The position numbers and the translations under genes were made by a program. Below, in pieces: positions 8,344 to 16,713 of a DNA stretch of 64,000 bases. Position 1 is the first letter of the stretch. The number at the start of each line of letters is the position of its first letter. Under the pieces are notes generated by a model. That model did not search any database, was not told where the DNA came from, and worked only from the letters and a program-made list of their open reading frames with translations. The DNA comes from Streptomyces bicolor (GTDB lineage: Bacteria; Actinomycetota; Actinomycetes; Streptomycetales; Streptomycetaceae): positions 1 to 64,000 of the forward strand of contig NZ_JOFS01000023.1 in the NCBI RefSeq assembly GCF_000719285.1, written 5' to 3'.

Positions 8344-11300
8344 TTGCGATTCAGACCGGGGTTGTTCAACTCCAGATCACGAATATCCGCGACGTTCAGC
8401 TCCGCAGTCACGTCCGTCGCCGCCCTGGCCGTCTTCGGAGGCCTGGCCGTCCAGCCCGGCCAGCTCGGCCGGGACGCGGTACAGCCCGTGGGCGCGACGA
8501 GTGACTCGTACGACGGCTTCGACACCAAGGCGGCCGAGCAGCTGCGCGAGGATCAGTGTGTGGCCGCTGGTGCCCTGCGCAAGGGCGGGCCCAACCTGTT
8601 CGCCCTCGCGCAGAACGCTCTCGGGCTGCCGCCCGACCAGCTCCACCAGAAGGTCAAGCGGGACCTCTTCGACAACAAGACCCCGTTGCACCAGGCCTAC
8701 GACGCGGACAGCGCCAGCAGCGACCAGTGGGTCAAGAAGGCCAACGACCAGGAGCGCGCGTGGTCCAGCGCCGTCAGCGGACTGAGCTCCTACCCTGACG
8801 AACCACGCGGAGAGAACGAGATCTACGACAAGATCGGCCTGATGCCGTGGCTGTGGCAGTCGTACCACAAGTCGGTCGACTTGATGTTCCCGGCCCCGTA
8901 CTACGATCCCTCGCCTCCCGCGGACGACAAGACGAAGGCTGCCGCGCTCGCAATCGGCGACCGGCTGTACACCACCGGGGGCACACCGGAGGAGCAGCAG
9001 GCGTGGAAGCTGTGGAAGAAGAACTCCGGGAACATCGAGCCCAACGAGCTGTTCGTTCCCCGGCTGTCCGCCGATGACGCCCGCATCTTCCTGTCCTCCG
9101 GCGGCTTCCCCCGCACGGCTCCGGCCCCGGACACCCCGGAGTTCCGCATCGCGGTCGAGGACTTGAAGGCGCGCTTCGCGTCATGTGCGTGGGCCGCCCC
9201 GATCGACCCGAACCGGGTGCTCGGCAAGGAGGCGGCGCAGGCGTCCGCCGAGTGGCAGCAGGAGATCGCCGCGCAGGCCACCCAGCGGCAGCAGATCCTC
9301 GCCGCCAACGTCACCGCCACGAAGGCGTTGCAGGAGGGCACATTCACCCTCGGTCAGGTCCTCGGTCAGTCGTGGCTCGCGGACTACGCCACTCGCTGGC
9401 AGGACTACTGGTCCGCCGGTGGGTTGGGCTGGATCGGTGACAGCCACGTCACGATCGAGGTGCCGGGCGCGGCGGGCAGCTGCCTGGACGTCGCCGGCGG
9501 CGGCAAGACCAACGGCACGCCGGTGCAGATCTACACCTGCAACGGCGGCGCGGCCCAACAGTGGACGCTCGAGGGCACCGAGGACGACCTGCACCTGCGC
9601 AATGTCGGCTCGCAGAAGTGCCTGGACGTGGCCGGGAACGCGTCGGCGAACGGCACGAAGATCCAGATTTATGACTGCTACAAGTCCAAGGGGCAGTCGT
9701 GGAAGGGCGACGTCCGTGCCAGCGCGCCCCTGAAGAGCGTGACCACCGGCAAGTGCGTAGACCTGAGCGCGTTCACCAAGAGCACGGACGCGCGGCTGTG
9801 GGACTGCAAGAACGCCGGCTCGCAGAAGTTCCGGATCAAGCCGTCCGGTCACCAGGGCACGGACAGCGCCTTGTACCCGGAGAAGCCGGAGTTCGACAAG
9901 GCGAAGAAGGTCGTCACCGACGCTCAGGCGGCGGCGAAGAAGCACCTGGCCGCGCTCAGGACACAACTGGAAAGCGCCAAGAAGGCGGCCACGGGGTCCG
10001 ATACAGCCCAGCAAGCCGCGTACGGTATCGCGGATGCCGCTGGTGCGCCGCGGGGCCGTGGGCTCCTCGTCGGTCAGCAGAAGGCGCAGGTCACCAAGGG
10101 GTCCGTGGCGGCGCTGACGGCGATGGTCAAGGCCGCCGAGACAGCCGAGGCCGCGACCAGGGCTTCCGCGGGTGACAGCAAGACGATCGCCCAGCGCGCG
10201 CTCGCGCAGGCCGCGCAGTCGAAGGCAGAGTTCCGCAAAGAGGCCGCGCAACAGGCCGAGTTGCAGGCGAAGTCCGCGGCGGATGCGGCCAGGCTGCATC
10301 GCGACGATGCCAAGAAGGACAAGGAGACGGCGGAGGCGAAGCTCGCCGTCGCGCTGAAGGCGGAAGCGGACGCGAAGGCGGCTGCCGCCGACGCGCACGC
10401 CAAGCGGCTCGCGGCGGAGGCGGAGGAGAAGACGGCCAAGGCGGAGAAGGAGACCGCCGCCGCCAAGCAGGCCGAGGCCAACCAGCACAAGAAGAACGCG
10501 CAGGCCGAGGCGGAGAACGCGAAGGACGCCAAGGACAAGGCCGAGGCCGCGGAGGCGACCGCTGTCGCGCGGAAGAATGACGCGGTCAAGTCCCGCGACA
10601 AGGCCCGCGACCTGCGGGACGACGCGTGGGACGCAGAGCAGAAGGCGGATGCCTCCCGTGCGAAGGCGGACGCGACGGAGGCGTACGCCCAGGCCCACGA
10701 GTCCGACAGCAACGCGAAGGAGTCCAGGGCGGCAGCGGACGCGGCTTCCGCACACGCGGATGACGCCGAGGCAGCTGCCGGCCGCGCCCGGGGCGAGGCG
10801 GATGCGGCCACCCAGGCGGCAGCCGAGGCGGACGCCGCGGCCACCCGCGCCGAAGCCGCCGCCAAGCGGGCCCGCTCGAACGCGGACGCCGCCCAGGCCG
10901 CCAAGCTGAGGGCCGACGCCGCGGTGAAGACCTCGACCAGCGCCGTGGCCGACGCCATCCAGGCCTCTCAGCACGCCTCCTCCGCGGCCAAGGCGGCCGT
11001 CGAGCTGGCGGACGAGGCGGAGAAGGAGGCCAAGACCGCCAAGGGGCACGCCGACGAGGCGAACAAGGAAGCCGCCAAGGCCCTGGCCGCCTCGGCGAAG
11101 GCCGCCGGCTTCGCCCACGTCACCGCCCAGGCCGCCGTCGACGCGGGCACCGCCGCCGCCCAGGTCGCCAAGCCGGCCAACGACGCGATCGAGCTCGGCT
11201 CGCCGTACGTCGACACCGACTCGGCCGCCGGCCTGGTGGTGCTGACCGGGCAGGCGTCGAAGTCGATCGCCGACCAGCAGCAGGCCGTGGCCGACGCCCA

Positions 11301-13245
11301 CGCCAAGAACGCCCAGGCGGAGGCAGCCGCGGCCAAGAACCTCGCCGACCAGGCGACGGGGGACGCCAAGGCCGCCTATCAGCACGCCGCCAACGCCGCC
11401 GGGCATGCGGCGGACGCCCGCGGCTACGCGAAGGAGGCCCTTGGCTACGCGGCCGACGCGGCGAAGGCAGCCTCCAAGGCATCGGCGTCACTGGCCCGCA
11501 CCGTCGAATACCAGCGCCAGGCCACCGAAGACGCGGCCGCCGCCGACAAGGCAGCCGGCCGCGCTGAAGGCCACGCCAAGGACGCCCGCGCCTCCGCCGA
11601 CCAGGCCGCCCTCGACGCCGAGGCCGCCCGCGACGCCGCAGCCGCGGCCGAGCAGTCCGCCAAGGACGCACGAGCGGCCGCCGACCGTGCCGACGCCGCC
11701 GCCACCGAAGCCGAACAAGCCGCCAAGGACGCACTGAAGTACGCCAAGGAAGCACAGAAGGCAGCCGAGGAAGCGGCACGCAACGCCGCGAACAAGCAGG
11801 TCTCGACCGGCGCGGGCACCGGAGTCGGCGGCACGTGGTACGTCGTCGACGAGGACAGCATCGAGATCACCGACGCCAAGCAGCACGACCCCTGCGTCAT
11901 CGAGATCGGCTTCGAAGGCTGCACCACCACGTTCACGGTCACCTTCAGCGCGGTGGTCGACTTCTTCCTCTGCACCAACCCCGACACAACAGCCGGCGCC
12001 AGCGGCTGCCCGTCGGCGGACACGCTGCTCATCGAGAGCAAGCGCATCCCAGGTCTGAAGAAGGACGTCACCCAGTACTTCTCCAAGCTGGAACTCATCC
12101 AGCAGACCCTCACCTACAAGATCATCAAGGCGGTCCTGGTCCAGGACTTCGTCGACTGCTGGCACGGCAGCGCCGGCGGCTGCGCCTGGGCCCTGAGCAA
12201 CTTCATCCCCGGCAAGGCGTTCACGAAGATCACCGAAGCGATCCACGCACTGGACGCCGCTATGAAGACCGGCACCGGCGTCGCCGACGCCTACAAGGCT
12301 CTCAAGGCACTCGACCTGGACCCCGCGTCCCTCGCCGTGATCGAGCGCTCGGTGAACGCCTACGAGGACGCGTTCACGGCCTGCACGCGCAACAGTTTCC
12401 CAGGCACCACCCCGGTGCTGATGGCGGACGGTTCCTACAGGCCCATCAGCCAGGTAGCGATCGGGGATCTGGTCAAGGCCACGGATCCGGCCTCTGGGGA
12501 ACTGCGGGCCCGGAGGGTCACCAACACCTTCCAGCACGACACCCAGCGGTTGGTGGATATCACTGTCGCCGACGGCGGCTTGCTGACCAGCACGGCGGGT
12601 CACAAGTTCTACGTGATGGACCGCGGGTGGACGGTGGTCTCCGAACTGCGCGTGGGCGACCGGCTGCGCACTCCGGACGGCTCCGTCCGGGCGGTGACGG
12701 CCCTCTGGGACCGTTCGGGCCTGGCTCCGCGCGCGGTCCACGACCTCACCGTCGACGACCTTCACACGTTCTTCGTGCGCACCTCGGGTAAGCGGCCCCA
12801 GGACGTGCTCGTCCACAACTGCCTGGACCTCAGGCTGCACGAGAACGACCGGGGCGGACACACGATCGCCGACCATGTGGACATCACTCCCAGGAGGGCC
12901 GTCGACAAGGCCAGGGACGAACTGAGGCGCAACCCCAACGGCCCGGGGGAAACCTCGGTCTGGACCGACCTCGACACCGCCCAGGCTGCCGTGGACGCGG
13001 CCTTCGCCAAGTGGTACGCCGGTCACCGGAGCGAGCTGGAGACATGGATGAAAAGGACTCCGGTCAACTCGGAGAGCCCGCTGCACCTCAAGTCGTTCAA
13101 GGTCCAGCTGGACAACCCGGGCTCGCTCGGGACCGTCTACAGCCACACTGGCGCGAGCCGTCCGGCCGGCAACTCGGTTTCCATCACACTGAAGAGGTCC
13201 AAACACAAGCCTGGCTACATGGTCTACACGTCGCACCCGGAATGA
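8344..13245 (+). CDS. secreted polymorphic toxin: ricin-type lectin, coiled-coil stalk, pretoxin-HINT, RNase A-like tip
   Basis: This is a 1633-residue protein with a TTG start at 8344. Residues 1-50 look like a signal peptide (RSRISATFSSAVTSVAALAV). Residues 50-360 are an unrecognised, Trp/Pro-containing domain. Residues 365-502 form a ricin-B beta-trefoil with three repeats starting CLDVAGGG, CLDVAGNA and CVDLSAF and ending QQW, QSW and QKF. Residues 515-1150 are an Ala/Lys/Glu/Asp-rich coiled coil, interrupted near residues 920-965 by AKPANDAIELGSPYVDTD. Residues 1150-1345 form a Cys-containing linker. A pretoxin-HINT domain (1350-1491) runs from NSFPGTTPVLMADG to VLVHNC. The last 142 residues, with GGHTIADHV and GYMVYTSHP, resemble the bacterial RNase A-like (CdiA-CT) fold. 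It likely mediates contact or diffusible competition between related bacteria. The immunity gene follows after 13 bp. Confidence 0.88.
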   Translation: MRFRPGLFNSRSRISATFSSAVTSVAALAVFGGLAVQPGQLGRDAVQPVGATSDSYDGFDTKAAEQLREDQCVAAGALRKGGPNLFALAQNALGLPPDQLHQKVKRDLFDNKTPLHQAYDADSASSDQWVKKANDQERAWSSAVSGLSSYPDEPRGENEIYDKIGLMPWLWQSYHKSVDLMFPAPYYDPSPPADDKTKAAALAIGDRLYTTGGTPEEQQAWKLWKKNSGNIEPNELFVPRLSADDARIFLSSGGFPRTAPAPDTPEFRIAVEDLKARFASCAWAAPIDPNRVLGKEAAQASAEWQQEIAAQATQRQQILAANVTATKALQEGTFTLGQVLGQSWLADYATRWQDYWSAGGLGWIGDSHVTIEVPGAAGSCLDVAGGGKTNGTPVQIYTCNGGAAQQWTLEGTEDDLHLRNVGSQKCLDVAGNASANGTKIQIYDCYKSKGQSWKGDVRASAPLKSVTTGKCVDLSAFTKSTDARLWDCKNAGSQKFRIKPSGHQGTDSALYPEKPEFDKAKKVVTDAQAAAKKHLAALRTQLESAKKAATGSDTAQQAAYGIADAAGAPRGRGLLVGQQKAQVTKGSVAALTAMVKAAETAEAATRASAGDSKTIAQRALAQAAQSKAEFRKEAAQQAELQAKSAADAARLHRDDAKKDKETAEAKLAVALKAEADAKAAAADAHAKRLAAEAEEKTAKAEKETAAAKQAEANQHKKNAQAEAENAKDAKDKAEAAEATAVARKNDAVKSRDKARDLRDDAWDAEQKADASRAKADATEAYAQAHESDSNAKESRAAADAASAHADDAEAAAGRARGEADAATQAAAEADAAATRAEAAAKRARSNADAAQAAKLRADAAVKTSTSAVADAIQASQHASSAAKAAVELADEAEKEAKTAKGHADEANKEAAKALAASAKAAGFAHVTAQAAVDAGTAAAQVAKPANDAIELGSPYVDTDSAAGLVVLTGQASKSIADQQQAVADAHAKNAQAEAAAAKNLADQATGDAKAAYQHAANAAGHAADARGYAKEALGYAADAAKAASKASASLARTVEYQRQATEDAAAADKAAGRAEGHAKDARASADQAALDAEAARDAAAAAEQSAKDARAAADRADAAATEAEQAAKDALKYAKEAQKAAEEAARNAANKQVSTGAGTGVGGTWYVVDEDSIEITDAKQHDPCVIEIGFEGCTTTFTVTFSAVVDFFLCTNPDTTAGASGCPSADTLLIESKRIPGLKKDVTQYFSKLELIQQTLTYKIIKAVLVQDFVDCWHGSAGGCAWALSNFIPGKAFTKITEAIHALDAAMKTGTGVADAYKALKALDLDPASLAVIERSVNAYEDAFTACTRNSFPGTTPVLMADGSYRPISQVAIGDLVKATDPASGELRARRVTNTFQHDTQRLVDITVADGGLLTSTAGHKFYVMDRGWTVVSELRVGDRLRTPDGSVRAVTALWDRSGLAPRAVHDLTVDDLHTFFVRTSGKRPQDVLVHNCLDLRLHENDRGGHTIADHVDITPRRAVDKARDELRRNPNGPGETSVWTDLDTAQAAVDAAFAKWYAGHRSELETWMKRTPVNSESPLHLKSFKVQLDNPGSLGTVYSHTGASRPAGNSVSITLKRSKHKPGYMVYTSHPE

Positions 13246-13258
13246 GAGCCGCATAGCA

Positions 13259-13912
13259 ATGGAGCGCAAGGACATCTGGATCGATTTCGGGTTCAGCGGC
13301 CTCACCAAGTGGTTCGGCAGCCCGTGGGCGGGGCAGATGACGCCGCTTGAGATCCTCGTGGCCGCCGCGGACTGGGAGGAGGGCGCGTACGCCCCCACCC
13401 TCCTGGAGGACGCCGGCAAGCTGCTGGAGTCGCCGCTGCCCACCAGAGTGATCGACATTCTGTGGTGCGCGGCCGTGGGCAACCAGGAATTCGTTCCAGA
13501 TGGGCGATGGATCGACGGTCGGGACTGGCTTCGCCAGATCGTGGACGTCTGCAAGGAAAGGATCCGTCGGGACGACCCGCGATTCGATGCTCTCCCTCCA
13601 GCGCTCGCGTGCGATCCGGAACTGAGGGAAGCGGTCCTTGCCGAGTTGCGAGCGATCGCACCGGAGCTGGAGCGCGCCACTGCCGGCCACCCCTACCGAA
13701 GGGTGCCGGACGTGGTTCCGGCGCTGGAGCGGGTCGTCATCGAGGTTGACCCCGACCTCGGGTTCAGGCTCTTCCTGCGGGTCCTCAAGGCGTACCTGAT
13801 TCCGATCAGCGAGTCCCAGCACCGGCGGTACCGCGAGCTGGGCGAGAGGTTCGGCTACAACGAGTCGGTCGTCGATGACGGCTCTCTCCAGTTCATGCCG
13901 CATGCGGACTGA
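13259..13912 (+). CDS. probable immunity protein for the RNase A-like toxin
   Basis: This 217-residue soluble acidic protein starts at ATG 13259, 13 bp after the toxin stop. I do not recognise a named domain. It begins MERKDIWIDFGFSGLTKWFG and is mostly helical in composition with conserved-looking blocks MTPLEILVAAADWE, LPTRVIDILWCAA and DPDLGFRLFLRVLKAYLIPI. Its position immediately downstream of the toxin tip, shared transcription and a strong terminator after it argue for cognate immunity (a CdiI-like role, binding and blocking the RNase). It does not look like the short CdiI families I know, so the role rests on context. Confidence 0.7.
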   Translation: MERKDIWIDFGFSGLTKWFGSPWAGQMTPLEILVAAADWEEGAYAPTLLEDAGKLLESPLPTRVIDILWCAAVGNQEFVPDGRWIDGRDWLRQIVDVCKERIRRDDPRFDALPPALACDPELREAVLAELRAIAPELERATAGHPYRRVPDVVPALERVVIEVDPDLGFRLFLRVLKAYLIPISESQHRRYRELGERFGYNESVVDDGSLQFMPHAD

Positions 13913-13926
13913 CTGCTGAGCACACC

Positions 13927-13968
13927 CCCGAGGGCGGTACCCGGACTTCCACGGGTACCGCCCTCGGG
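13927..13968 (+). terminator. terminator closing the toxin-immunity operon
   Basis: A perfect 17-bp inverted repeat (13927-13943 with 13952-13968) with an 8-nt loop lies 15 nt past the immunity stop. No long T-tract follows, which is common for Streptomyces terminators. Confidence 0.85.
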
Positions 13969-14142
13969 TCTGACCGCCGGCCATGACGCCGTGACGACCG
14001 TTGCGTCGTCGACGACCGGGACTTCGGAGGTCCCTGAAGCCGCTGGTGGCGGTTCAAGTGGGTTTCGTACCCCAGTGGGAATTTCCGATTTCGGGCACGC
14101 TGCGGCCCTTTCGGGCGCCGTTTCGGTCGTAGGCTGCCGCGC

Positions 14143-15990
14143 ATGTGCGGAATCGTGGGATACGTGGGGTCGCAGTCGGGGCTTGAGATTGTCACGGCCG
14201 GGCTGAAGAGGCTGGAGTACCGGGGTTACGACTCGGCGGGCGTCGCCGTGCTGGCCGATGGGGGGCTCGCGGCGGCCAAGAAGGCCGGGAAGCTGGGGAA
14301 CCTAGAGAAGGAGCTGGCCGAGCGGCCGTTGCCGACCGGGACCACGGGGATCGGGCACACACGGTGGGCCACGCATGGGGGGCCCACGGATGCCAACGCT
14401 CATCCGCATCTCGACAACGCCGGGCGGGTTGCCGTCGTGCACAACGGGATCATCGAGAACTTCGCCGGGCTGCGGGCCGAGTTGGAGGAGCGGGGGCACG
14501 AACTGGCCTCCGAGACCGACACCGAGGTTGTGGCGCATCTGCTTGCCGAGGAGTTCTCGGTCTGTGCCGATCTGGCCGAGGCGATGCGGCTGGTGTGCCG
14601 GCGGCTGGAGGGGGCGTTCACGCTCGTCGCGGTGCATGCCGACGAGCCCGATGTGGTCGTCGGTGCGCGTCGGAACTCGCCGCTCGTGGTGGGCGTCGGG
14701 GAGGGTGAGGCCTTTCTCGCCTCGGACGTCGCCGCGTTCATCGCCCACACGCGGTCGGCGATCGAGCTGGGGCAGGACCAGGTCGTCGAGCTGCGGCGGG
14801 ACGGGGTGACCGTCACCGGGTTCGACGGGTCGCCGGCGGATGTGCGGTCGTACCACGTCGACTGGGACGCCTCGGCCGCGGAAAAGGGGGGCTATGACTA
14901 CTTCATGCTCAAGGAGATCGCCGAGCAGCCCAAGGCGGTCGCCGATACGTTGCTGGGGCGCATCGACGCGGCCGGCTCACTGACGCTGGACGAGGTGCGG
15001 ATCAGCGCCTCCGCGCTGCGGGAAGTCGACAAGGTCGTCATCGTCGCCTGCGGTACGGCCTTCCACGCCGGGCTCATCGCCAAGTACGCCATCGAGCACT
15101 GGACGCGGATCCCCTGCGAGGTGGAGCTGGCCAGTGAGTTCCGGTACCGGGATCCGATCCTCGATCAGCAGACCCTCGTCATCGCCATCTCCCAGTCCGG
15201 CGAGACCATGGACACCCTCATGGCGCTACGGCATGCCCGTGAGCAGGGGGCCAGGGTGCTGGCGATCTGCAACACGAACGGCTCCACGATTCCGCGTGAG
15301 TCGGATGCGGTGCTGTACACGCATGCCGGGCCGGAGGTTGCGGTCGCTTCGACGAAGGCGTTCCTGACGCAGTTGGTGGCCTGTTATCTCGTGGCGCTCT
15401 ACCTGGGCCAGGTGCGGGGCACCAAGTGGGGCGACGAGATCGGGGCGGTCATCCGGGATCTGTCGCGGATCTCGTGCGAGGTCGAGCGGGTGCTGGAGAC
15501 CATGGAGCCGGTGCGGGAGCTGGCACGGTCGCTGGCCTCGAAGAACACGGTGCTGTTCCTGGGGCGGCATGTGGGATATCCGGTCGCCCTCGAGGGCGCG
15601 CTCAAGCTGAAGGAACTCGCCTACATGCATGCCGAGGGGTTTGCGGCGGGGGAGTTGAAGCACGGGCCGATCGCATTGATCGAGGACGATCTGCCGGTTG
15701 TCGTGGTCGTGCCCTCGCCTCGGGGGCGGTCCGTTCTGCACGACAAGATCGTGTCCAACATCCAGGAGATCCGGGCTCGGGGTGCGCGGACCATCGTCAT
15801 CGCGGAGGAAGGGGACGAGGCGGTGGTGCCGTATGCGGATCACTTGATCTGGATCCCGGCCACGCCGACCTTGCTGCAGCCGTTGGTGGCCACGGTGCCG
15901 CTGCAGGTGTTCGCGTGTGAGCTGGCCACCGCCCGGGGGAACGAGGTGGATCAGCCTCGGAACCTGGCGAAGTCGGTGACGGTGGAGTGA
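14143..15990 (+). CDS. glmS: glutamine--fructose-6-phosphate aminotransferase (isomerizing)
   Basis: This 615-residue enzyme makes glucosamine-6-phosphate from fructose-6-phosphate and glutamine, entering UDP-GlcNAc synthesis. The start at ATG 14143 exposes the N-terminal nucleophile Cys2 in MCGIVGYVG once Met is removed. The glutaminase half includes YRGYDSAGVAV, GIGHTRWATHG and the HNGIIENF segment. Two SIS isomerase domains follow, with CGTAFHAG, ISQSGETMDTL and the C-terminal LAKSVTVE tail typical of GlmS. Length matches the family. No ribozyme-like leader was recognised upstream. A terminator follows. Confidence 0.97.
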   Translation: MCGIVGYVGSQSGLEIVTAGLKRLEYRGYDSAGVAVLADGGLAAAKKAGKLGNLEKELAERPLPTGTTGIGHTRWATHGGPTDANAHPHLDNAGRVAVVHNGIIENFAGLRAELEERGHELASETDTEVVAHLLAEEFSVCADLAEAMRLVCRRLEGAFTLVAVHADEPDVVVGARRNSPLVVGVGEGEAFLASDVAAFIAHTRSAIELGQDQVVELRRDGVTVTGFDGSPADVRSYHVDWDASAAEKGGYDYFMLKEIAEQPKAVADTLLGRIDAAGSLTLDEVRISASALREVDKVVIVACGTAFHAGLIAKYAIEHWTRIPCEVELASEFRYRDPILDQQTLVIAISQSGETMDTLMALRHAREQGARVLAICNTNGSTIPRESDAVLYTHAGPEVAVASTKAFLTQLVACYLVALYLGQVRGTKWGDEIGAVIRDLSRISCEVERVLETMEPVRELARSLASKNTVLFLGRHVGYPVALEGALKLKELAYMHAEGFAAGELKHGPIALIEDDLPVVVVVPSPRGRSVLHDKIVSNIQEIRARGARTIVIAEEGDEAVVPYADHLIWIPATPTLLQPLVATVPLQVFACELATARGNEVDQPRNLAKSVTVE

Positions 15991-16017
15991 GCTGCGCTGG
16001 GGGCCCTGGCGCATGAA

Positions 16018-16048
16018 AGGGGCGAACGGCTGCGTGCCGTTCGCCCCT
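16018..16048. terminator. bidirectional terminator between glmS and the SH3-like gene
   Basis: A perfect 13-bp inverted repeat (16018-16030 with 16036-16048) with loop TGCGT lies between two convergent genes and could end transcription from both. Confidence 0.85.
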
Positions 16049-16076
16049 CTTGATCAGCTGGTCAGGCGGTCAGCGA

Positions 16077-16436
16077 TCAGATGGGCAGGCAGGTCGCCGG
16101 GACCCAGCCCTCCACGCTGGTGCTGTTGGGGCCGCCGTAGTACCACTTGTCGCTCGTCTTGCCGCAGGCCGTGTAGGAGCCGCCCTTGACGGGCTTGCGG
16201 TCGCCGAAGCAGACCCCGCCCGGCTTGCCCTTGCCCCAGACGCCGACGGCCGTGGCGCTCGTCTTGGGCTCGCTGCGGAGGTTGACGGATTCTTTGGGCT
16301 TGACGTTGACGAGCGAGCTGCTGCAGTCCGGCTTCGTCGCCGCGGCAGCGGTGCCGGCGGTGGCTACGGCGCCGGTGAGGGCCGTACCTATGAGGGCCGC
16401 GGTGGTCAGCGCGGTGCCCAGAGCCTTCAACTTCAA
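16077..16436 (-). CDS. secreted SH3-like domain protein
   Basis: This 119-residue protein has a signal peptide in residues 1-33 (MKLKALGTALTTAALIGTAL, then ATAGTAAAA cleavage region). The mature part contains VNLRSEPKTSATAVGVW and EGWVPATCLPI, the pattern of bacterial SH3b domains, plus four cysteines likely forming disulfides. Bacterial SH3 domains often bind peptidoglycan or other wall polymers, so an extracellular wall-associated role is inferred. It is monocistronic on the minus strand, convergent with glmS. Confidence 0.85.
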   Translation of the reverse strand: MKLKALGTALTTAALIGTALTGAVATAGTAAAATKPDCSSSLVNVKPKESVNLRSEPKTSATAVGVWGKGKPGGVCFGDRKPVKGGSYTACGKTSDKWYYGGPNSTSVEGWVPATCLPI

Positions 16437-16484
16437 AGCTGTGTCCTCCCGTTTCGTGCATAGCGCTCCGCGTGGAAACGCGGA

Positions 16485-16706
16485 TCACTGGTCAGCGGGA
16501 AGATTACTGGGGGAGGGGGGCGTGGTGATCGTCGGGGTGCTGAGGGCTTGTATGAAGAGGGTGAAGGCTGCGGTTTGGAAGGTGAGGGTGGCCCTGACAG
16601 GGGCCTTTGAGTCGCGGACGGCTATGTGGGAGGCCGAGGTCGCGATTTCAACGCAGTTGTTGCCGTCGCCCTCGCCGGAGTAGGACGACTTGCGCCACTT
16701 GTCCAT
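16485..16706 (-). CDS. DUF397 domain protein
   Basis: This 73-residue protein starts MDKWRKSSYSGEGDGNNCVE and has VAVRDSKAP and a hydrophobic C-terminal half, the hallmarks of DUF397. Such small proteins sit beside XRE/DUF5753 regulators in Streptomyces (the whiJ-type arrangement) and are thought to modulate them. It lies 7 bp downstream of the XRE gene, so it is co-transcribed. The last 25 or so residues (TPTITTPPSPS...) look like an extra tail beyond the usual end. Confidence 0.9.
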   Translation of the reverse strand: MDKWRKSSYSGEGDGNNCVEIATSASHIAVRDSKAPVRATLTFQTAAFTLFIQALSTPTITTPPSPSNLPADQ

Positions 16707-16713
16707 GGGTGCC

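Noticed and set aside
9181-11406. 741-codon minus-strand frame inside the toxin gene
   Set aside because: It is antisense to the Ala/Lys coiled coil; its Leu/Arg/Gly richness is the reverse image of Ala-Glu-Lys codons.
8344-13912. Complete umbrella-toxin locus
   Set aside because: No ALF repeats and no umbA- or umbB-like genes are present in the flanks; only the stalk and HINT parts are comparable.
13969-14142. glmS ribozyme or leader riboswitch
   Set aside because: No ribozyme-like conserved core was seen, and such ribozymes are characteristic of Firmicutes.
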